Origin: Umbilicaria muhlenbergii
Lineage: Eukaryota; Ascomycota; Lecanoromycetes; Umbilicariales; Umbilicariaceae
Assembly (NCBI GenBank): GCA_000611775.1
Contig: KK106982.1
Coordinates: 6,930,285 to 6,994,284 of the forward strand
Length of the DNA: 64,000 bases
Reading direction: 5' to 3'
In this document: positions 56,270 to 64,000 of the stretch, piece after piece
Layout of the letters: every line of letters starts with the position of its first letter
Position numbering within the stretch: position 1 is the stretch's first letter
Translations under genes and position numbers: made by a program
The notes under the pieces: model-generated
Told to the model about the DNA's origin: nothing
The model's input: the letters and a program-made list of their open reading frames with translations, nothing else
Database searches by the model: none

Positions 56270-59200
56270 TCACTGTCATACTAGCTTCTCTAGTTTACCT
56301 AGTTAAGTTTAGCGTAGTTTAGCTCATATATAGCAGGCTTCAGCGCCATTACTAGAACAACAATTCTTTTACAACTCAACATTTGGCATATGTCTAACAA
56401 TTTGGTAGCAACACTGAATCAAGCATCATAGACTGCTTGATTGAACCAGGCCTCCTCATATCACTCAATTTGAGTGAGTCAATCAGGGTTTTTCATCATT
56501 TTTCCTTCACCACCTAGCTGAGTCTGAGGCAGCCACGTCACTAAGCACTACTTCATCATCAAAACCCCTCATTATCATTCAATCAAGCTGACGGCCACTA
56601 CTCCCCTTGCTTTGAACCCCGCTACCGTCGATTTGTGCTTTCAACTTCAGGATTTCATCAAGTCTGAGCACGTCTGAGCTGAAGATATCACTGCCTCAAA
56701 ACAACAAGCTATAGCCTGAGCTACATGCAGATGAACTCAGTCAAACCAGCCCTCTGAACGTCACACTGAATGTCAGACTCAGTCAAGCTCAAGGGAGCTT
56801 CTCACCTGGCCTGCAGAGTGAGCAACTGACAAGTCATGCTTACACTGAGACCTAAATCAAGCCCTCAACAAGATCTCAAATCACCTCTTTAATTAAGTTT
56901 CTACTAGCTCTGCCGGTTCTACCACCTCTCTAAGTGAACCCGACATTATAACAGCTAGACGCCAGAGCTCTTCAATGAATATCATCAATTCAATGAATAA
57001 TGAAAGAGCAGGCCGGACCGGCCAAGGAACAAGGGAAGATCAGAGATTCATCAATACTCAATGATGAGAACTCACTGACCTTATAGCTCAGGCGGTCACT
57101 GCAGCTATGATGATTCAGCAAGCAAGCAATACAGGAAGATCAAGCAATAATGAAGGTGAGGATGAACAAACAGGCAATAATGAAAATGATGCTGATAACC
57201 CTACCATCACACCTGTGGTCACACCACAGTCAGCTCATTGAAGAGCAGATGAAATCAATCTCTTTGACTCTCAACTTGATAAGTCTCATGAAGATGATGA
57301 AATTGCCACTGTTGAAAAGGACGTCTACTATCAAAGTGTCATGTTGTTCATTGAATGTATTTGAGATATGACTACAATCAAGGGAGCTCAACTAGTAAGA
57401 ACAAACCTCAATACCTGCCTCTGAGGTGCCTCTCTGACTTGGTACACCTCTGAGCTTTTGAACCTTGAAAGAATAGGCCTTCAGAACAATGAGAACAGCA
57501 TAGAGAAATGATGTTGAGCCTTGAAAAATCACTTCAAGGAGTCAGCTGCAGTTGCTCTCATCAGCCTCACCTTCATCAAATATATCATGATTGATGCACA
57601 GTCACACTGAGAGCCTTCTGCATACATTCAAACAATCCTACGTCATGCTAAGTCAGCAAACATCAAGAGCATCAAAAATCAGTTGACCTTCACTTATTAA
57701 AACATCATGATTGAACTCTGAGCGTTCATTGACCCCCCTACTGATACTACCATGGTTAGCCAGTTTATTCAGACCCTCAAGCTCAAGAAAGACACTTGGT
57801 GAGACATGCATAAACATGATAATGAACAACACTTGAGTGGTCAGCATGACTGAGATAATTGAGGCCCTCAGTCTGAAGGTCAGAACAGTCAGTATAACAG
57901 TTTTCATTTTAATCAAGCTCAATATCAGTCCCTCTATCAGTCTTCTTATCATCAGTTCTCTTTTCCTTTCTCAGACTGTCCTGTTCAGAGTTCTTTTCAA
58001 AATACCTTTCCTTCTCATTCAGTGAACCAAAACTCATCATTTAATACATATCAGCAGCAGCTTATTATCATGATCTCATCACAGGTTTCTATTAACATCA
58101 GCAACTGACGCCAGCCCCTACAACTCACAAGTGAAAACAGGTCTCAAAATTTGTATTGTGAGCCCTTGAACCAGCAGTGACCTGGTCAGCCACCTTACAA
58201 CTAAAGAAACAACAACAGTTATCAGCCCCCTAATGTACCTTACAGGCCTAACTACCCTCAGCTGTTTAAAATCTATCATGATGAACTGACTGATCAGTTT
58301 AGTCAGTTCAACGACTATGAAAATGACTACTATGATAATGGTCGATATGAGCAGGAAAACAATTGAGTGAATTACATCATTGAAGAAGATCAGGCCTCTT
58401 ATGAGGCCTCCTACAAAGAAGCTCCTGAGGCCAATGATGATGTTGATGTTAATCATGCAATCAAGCAGACGTCCTACCATTGCTGCTGCTGCTCAGAAGC
58501 CTTCAGCTCAAATAATGCTCTTCACAAGCACATACAAGCTGATCATAACAATGGTTCAATCAAGGTGTTTAAAGACTTAAGCTTGAAACTTAAGTCAGCC
58601 TATCCTTCAGCTCCTGATAGCTTAGTTTAATCAAATGAAAAGCTAGTTCAGTTGAACGCCATGAACGTTTCAGCCAAAGGGTATGAATTTCAAGGATGAC
58701 GCTACGTCACAGTGCAGGCAAGACTGTCTCAAGATGATCAGGTCATCTTCATATGCTTGAACACTGATTGCACTGTCAGCCTCATCAATTGAGGATTTCT
58801 TAAGAAGCATGCCCTCAAAGCAGAAGTCAAGAAGATGACTTCACCTATGAAGGTTCAAGGACTAGATTTCAGCTCACATGCTGTCAGAGACTACGTGGAA
58901 CTAGACCTCTACCTCTCAGCTGATCAGGGTAAAACTGCAGTTCTTCATCACAAAATTCATGTCATCAATGACTTGAAGGTTAATATGCTCATTGACACTG
59001 ACATCCTGATCCCTGAGTGAATTGATGTACTTTTATCCCAGTGAAAGGCAGTCATAGGAAGCTGTGAGAACACAGAATTGAAAGTCAATGTCATCACTTT
59101 ACTTAATCAGACCAACTGCCTTCTAGTGTTAAATAATCAGACTATCATACCTGCTTATAGCTTGACAGTCATTCAGATCAAGCCCCTTCATGACTTACTC

Positions 59201-62200
59201 ACTGATCAGGACCTCCTCTTTGAGTCAGATTACAACCTCACTGAGGCTTATACTTTGATAGTGGATCACCAACTTTTCAGCATAGAACTTCAAAATAGCT
59301 CAGACAAAGCTGTGGTTATATCATGTCATACACATTTGAGCTGAATCATTAAATATGAAGCTGATGACTGCTTCCTAGCCAGCCCTGACCTAATCCTCAG
59401 GGCCAGTAAATTGAAGTCTTAAAACAGCTGAGTTAAATCAACCTTCTGAACCCTACTGACAGCCAGTGCCGCCTATCATGTGACTTTCAGCATCATCATC
59501 AAACCAGAGCAGCAGCTGCAGAATGATGTCATCATTTATGAAACAACCTCAACTGCAGTCACAGCTCTGACTGAGGTAGTCAACTGCTATCTGCGCCTGT
59601 GAGAAGATAACAGCAACATCATCAACATCTCAGAGGATGAATGAATGAAAATACTGCTGTTGAACAACTGGCAAGAGCTCTATAAGCCTGAACAAGCCAA
59701 AGTGTACCCGCTGAGCATGAAGGATCATGAAGTCATTGATGAAGCTTTTGACAAGCTACACAGGCAGGGCTGAATGACTTGAATGACTCAGTCAACACTG
59801 TTTACATACCCTTGTTTCATGATGTGAAAGTCTACGTCTAATGAACGGAAAGGCTGAGTAGTGGTTGATATTCAAGCACTGAACTGAATAATCATGCTTG
59901 ATGCTTATTCAGTATCAAGCCAATCAGACATCCTTGCAGCAGTGCAAGGAGCAGACTTCATATCAACAGTGAACTGCACCTCCTTCTTCTATCAATGAAG
60001 GGTTAAACCTCAAGACTGTCACACGCTCACTGTCTCTTCTCATCAAGGTCAAGAGACGTTTCAAGTGACTGTTATGAGTTATAGAAACTCTTCAGCCTAT
60101 GTTCAATGAATGATAAACTGAATTTTAAGGCCCCACAGACTCTTCTTCAGAGCGTATGTTAATGACATCATTATTTTCATTAATGAGTCATTAAAAGAAC
60201 ACCTCAGTCACCTTGATCAAGTATTCATCACATTGAATGATATCAACATATGCTTATCATCAAACAAATCCTTCCTTGGCTATCCTAGCATCCAGCTACT
60301 TGAACAGCAAGTCAACACCTTAAAACTTGCCACCACTGAAGACAAGCTGATCATCATAGTCAATATCAAATTCCCCTGCACGCTCTTCATGCTCAAGAAG
60401 TACCTAGGTATGACAGGCTACCTGAGGCAATACATATCTTATTACACTGTCATCATAAGGCCCCTGCAGGAAAGAAAGACAAGATTGAATCATGATTTAC
60501 AAAAGCTTTGAGTGGAAAAAAGACTTAATGAAGGAAAGATCAGCAACATTGAAGGCAACACCTGCAAATCAATGACTGACAGGACTGCTATTGAGGAGCT
60601 TACCTTCTCTGAGCTTGACAGCTTTCATCACTTACAAAGCTTGTTTTCAAGGCTCACTATACTCATCCACTATGACCTGAAACGCCAGCTATATGTGAAC
60701 ATGAACGCCTCAAAGGAATTCAGCTTCAGAGCTCATGTTTATCACATGAAGGAAGGCCACGGTTCTATCACAACTTCAGGTCAAAAGAGCATGAAGTCAA
60801 TACTCTTCCTTAGCAAGGCTCTAGTTAATGCTGAGACCTGCTACTGGCCAACAGAACTGGAAGTCACAGGCCTCATATGACTAATCTGAAAGATTCATCA
60901 TATGTTGAAATCAGTGGAAAAACTCATTATAATTTATACTGACCACTCTGCCACCTTAAGCATAGTTCATCAGTCAAGCCTGACTTCAATCACCTCAATT
61001 GACAAGATGAATTTACAGTTGATCTGCATCAGTGAATTCCTTCAAAGGTTTCAGCTCAATGTCTGACATAAGGCAGGCAAGGTGAATATAGTCTCAGACG
61101 TCTTATCTCAATTAATCAGCTCTAGCAGCTCAGATCCTCATGATCAGTCTCTGAATGATTTAACAGTTGACACCCTGACAGTTGATGCCCTCATGACTGA
61201 CGTTCACTCTAGGCTAGTGAATCAAGCGGCTCAATTGAAGAATGTTGACGTCTCAGAAGACTCTCTACTGATGAAGTATGCCTCAGTCTATGCAGCCAGT
61301 CTCATTGAGATGAATGAAGCTTTTCAGATCAGACTTCTTGAAGCTTATGAGGATGAACCATGGTGAGACTGTATTCAAAAGATGATATCAGACAATAACA
61401 CTTTAAAGGAAAACACTGCAAAGCTTCCTTATCATTTAATTCAAAAGCTCATTTATTTTGATGATTCTGAACAAGGCCTTCATCTATGCATTCTGAAAGG
61501 TTTAATCAAGGAAGTCTTTCAGCTAACTCATGATGAGTTAAGACATCCTGAGTATGCTTGTATGCATGAATGCCTAATGCAAGGCCTTTACATTCATAAC
61601 CTATTGAAGCAGCTGCATGAGTTCATTAGGCACTGCCCTCAATGTCAGCTAAATCAAACTCCCTGACACGCCTCTTATGAATTCATGCAGCTGATATTAT
61701 CTCCATCACGGTCCTTTCACATCATAATCCTCAATTTCATCCTAGGACTCTTGACCTCAATTGAAGGCTACAACACAGTCATGTCTGTAACTGACAAGTT
61801 CAGCAAGGCAGTCATGTTTGTCCCTGATAAGTTCACATGAGGAGGAAGAGAATGAGCGGTGCAGTTATTAATTAAGCTGAATTTACTAAGATGAGGCCTA
61901 CTGAACACTATCATATCAGACCGTGATGTTCAGTTTGTAGCAGGCTTGTGAAGAGCAATATTTGAACATCTTCACATCAATTTATTCTACTCTACTGCTT
62001 ATCACCCGCAGACTGACGGCGCCTCTGAAGTCATTAATCAACAGGCTGAAATCACCTTACGTTATTATCTAATGATGATGAATAATTTAGCTGAGTGACT
62101 CATGATGCTTTCACGCCTTCAAGTCACCTCAAATAACATGTACTGATCCTCAACTCATCAGACACTGAATGAGGTGCTTTATGATTTTTGACTGAGTGAA

Positions 62201-62922
62201 GCGCTCAACTTACTTTGAATGAACATTCCTATCAATGAACCTACCTTCATCAATGAACTCATTCATACTGAGCATGACCGCGGTCCTATCACAACAGTCA
62301 AAGCTCATTCAATGGATGAAGAACACGCTACTGAATGAGCTAGACTACAGGAAGCTCAAAGAAGAAACCTTTTACTTATCATGTTCATCTATCAATCAAG
62401 CCATATAGACGCCAAAGACGCCATTGCTTGAGCAGTCATGCAAGCAAAGTTTTATTATGACATCAATCAACAGCCTTGATTCTTCTCCGTCAGAGATGAG
62501 GTCTTACTAAGGTTGCATCATGAATATAAGCTTCCAGGAATCATGAACCGGAAGCTTGAACAACAATTCATTGACTCATTCAAAGTCATCAAATGAGTAG
62601 AACGCCTTGCCTACCACTTAGACTTACCTCCTGCATGAAAGATTCATGACGTCATCTTCATAGCTCATTTAGAGCCAGTTAGCATGAATGACCTTTATGA
62701 CTGACCTAGACCTTCACACCCCCCTTCAATAACAGTAGACAGCGCTGATGATCATTATGAAATTGAAAGACTTCTCTGAAAGTGAGTGAGCCGCTGAGGC
62801 CGTGGTTTCTCCACTGAATATCTCATGAGATGAAAGGATTATGAACCAGAGTATGACGTCTGATATAATGTGAAGGACTTGAGAGAAGTGAATGTTGATA
62901 CATAATAAGGGTTTATGCACCA
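56270..62922 (+). mobile_element. second Ty3/Gypsy chromovirus, decayed, 3' end interrupted by Copia
   Basis: The left edge is not certain. A possible LTR end is at about 56395 (TCTAACA), followed by a primer-binding-like ATTTGGTAGCAAC. Parts in order: gag about 56970-58630, with a C2H2-like finger near 58478-58550; retropepsin-like protease about 58690-59010; reverse transcriptase about 59830-60230; RNase H about 60640-61000; integrase about 61420-62330; chromodomain about 62750-62890. It is broken, with dozens of breaks, though long stretches remain open (for example 60512-60880 and 61082-61366). The 3' LTR is not seen before the Copia LTR begins at 62923, so it presumably lies beyond the window. 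It is not the same family as the first Gypsy. Confidence 0.82.
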
Positions 62923-63096
62923 TGTCTACCAGGCACACTACTAGCGTGGTTAATACTTTAAACTCAATGTGGTTAACTCCTGCCTGCTGAGCAGCTGAGC
63001 AATATATTGCTCAACACTCAGCTAGATAAAAGAAATGAACTCAACTCTGAACAATGCTGCATCTATGTTTGATTCCTCCTATACACATATCCTTCA
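62923..63096 (+). repeat. candidate 5' LTR of the Copia element
   Basis: 174 bases, TG...CA ends, placed directly before the half-tRNA primer site. Only one copy is in the window, so the left end is tentative. Confidence 0.55.
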
Positions 63097-63252
63097 TAGG
63101 TTATGAGCCCGGCTGCACTAGCTACGCATAGCAGCAGACAATAGGAGCGTTAGCAGCAAGAAAGAGGTGATCATAAAGACTCAGGGACATCACTTCACAC
63201 CTATAACATCACCTCACACTCACATTCAACGACCTCACTACGACGAAGCCGT

Positions 63253-63781
63253 GAGCCACGCTACAGGGTGGTAAGACGTTTTTCAGCAGGATACTGTTTC
63301 TGGCACGTTCAGTAATCCTCAGATGTTGTAAGACTCATCATAAGCCGTGCTGATTAACCAGAGGATATCACCTCCTTGCATCAACACATTGAAACCGGTA
63401 TACGCACACGCCAATATAGGCAGCAGAAAGAGGTGGTCATAAAGGCTCAGAAATAACACTCTACACCTTCACAATCACACACGCCAACATAGACAGCAGA
63501 AAGAGGTGATCATAAAGGCTCAGAAATAACACTTCACGTCTCTACAACATCATCAACACCACCACCACCCATTGAAAGGTGACAACTTTGAGTCACGCGG
63601 CAGAGCAGTTAAACATTTTTCAGCAGGATACTGTTTCTGACACAGTTCAGCAGTCCTCAGATGTTGTAAGACTTGACATTAAACATACATGAAGCTTTGA
63701 GCCACGCGGCAGGGCAGTTAAACATTTTTCAGCAGGATACTGTTTCTGACACAGTTCAGCAGTCCTCAGATGTTGTAAGAC
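63253..63781 (+). repeat. Copia leader repeats
   Basis: A unit of about 83 bases (GAGCCACGCGGCAG..., TTTTTCAGCAGGATACTGTT, ...CTCAGATGTTGTAAGAC) occurs at 63253-63335, 63590-63672 and 63699-63781. A second unit (AGAAAGAGGTGATCATAAAG) occurs near 63157, 63424 and 63498. Copies retain CpG sites. Confidence 0.85.
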
Positions 63782-64000
63782 CCACTGTTAAACATGCTCA
63801 ACATCATTTCAGGTCAACACATCAAGTCTTCAAGCAGCAATCATGATCAAAGAAGATGACATCACCAAAACAGGCAACAATTTCTCATTTCAGAAGCTCA
63901 GAGGCTTTGAGAACTACAAGTCATGAGCAGTCAATTTCCTGAGAGCACTTCAGGTCATTAAGCTTCACAAATTTATTCTACTCTCAGCTGATAATTCAGC

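Larger units (their letters stand above)
62923..64000 (+). mobile_element. 5' part of a Ty1/Copia retrotransposon, runs off the window
   Basis: A 174-base LTR candidate (62923-63096, TGTCTACC to TCCTTCA) is followed at once by TAGGTTATGAGCCC. That is complementary to the anticodon-loop half of initiator-Met tRNA, the half-tRNA primer type known from copia-like elements. A long untranslated leader with tandem repeats follows (63150-63785). A gag start lies near 63843, reading FSFQKLRGFENYKS and then FLRALQVIKLHKFI, typical of the Copia Gag N-terminus. At least one break is visible in the short coding part. It is inserted at the tail of the second Gypsy element. Confidence 0.7.

Noticed and set aside
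63253-63781. Spaced repeats as a CRISPR array
   Set aside because: Units are about 83 bases, unevenly spaced and diverged, in a eukaryotic retroelement leader.

Overview
The window looks like a filamentous ascomycete chromosome (Pezizomycotina; I would guess Dothideomycetes, with low confidence). The reasons are short introns of about 50-165 bases with GTRNGT donors, CTAAC/CTGAC-like branch sites and YAG acceptors; typical fungal families (STE50 adaptor, Zn2Cys6 regulator, unspecific peroxygenase, GFA enzyme, GABA-type permeases, STAND-type N-terminal domain plus ankyrins, GH47 mannosidase); and a right end of AT-rich LTR retrotransposons altered by a repeat-directed C-to-T process. All exon joins were worked out by hand from reading frame, splice motifs and family expectation; none is backed by transcripts.

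Layout. 1-2600: two tandem paralogues of a TET/JBP-like 2-oxoglutarate/Fe(II) oxygenase family (the first only as its last exon) with gene debris between them. 3568-5277: STE50-type MAPK adaptor. 6000-6863: a strongly strand-asymmetric block holding a possible membrane protein. 7633-8514 (minus): GPI-anchored surface protein. 10561-11331: Pro/Gln/Gly-rich glycine-zipper protein. 11931-12718: GFA/CENP-V-like zinc enzyme. 14793-17044: Zn2Cys6 transcription factor. 18151-19506: decayed short-chain dehydrogenase. 20395-21868 (minus): secreted heme-thiolate peroxygenase. 23419-24399 (minus): secreted or membrane Cys-rich protein. 25078-26408: decayed HET-like gene. 27445-29267 and 33727-35514: two APC-superfamily permeases flanking a seven-bladed PLL-like lectin (31550-32714). 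35970-36764: a direct repeat that duplicates an exon end plus its intron. 37291-37797: the 3' end of an RTA1-like gene. 38158-39515: acyl-CoA dehydrogenase. 41699-44482 (minus): STAND-type N-terminal domain plus ankyrin repeats. 46169-48176: GH47 alpha-1,2-mannosidase, in a small gene island between AT-rich tracts.

48802-64000 is a retroelement nest: a complete-length but decayed Ty3/Gypsy chromovirus (48802-55730) with two 395-bp LTRs and a solo LTR nested inside it; a second decayed Gypsy chromovirus (about 56270-62922); and the 5' end of a Ty1/Copia element (62923 to the window edge) inserted at the tail of the second Gypsy. I see no operons or biosynthetic cluster. The genes are mostly independent, with themes of nutrient uptake (two permeases), cell surface and secretion (GPI protein, lectin, peroxygenase, mannosidase) and recognition (HET-like and STAND-like genes). 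The observations most worth a second look are the unusual context of the repeat mutation (CpG and CpC rather than CpA), the exon-plus-intron duplication, the lectin, and the antisense accessory frame in the first Gypsy.
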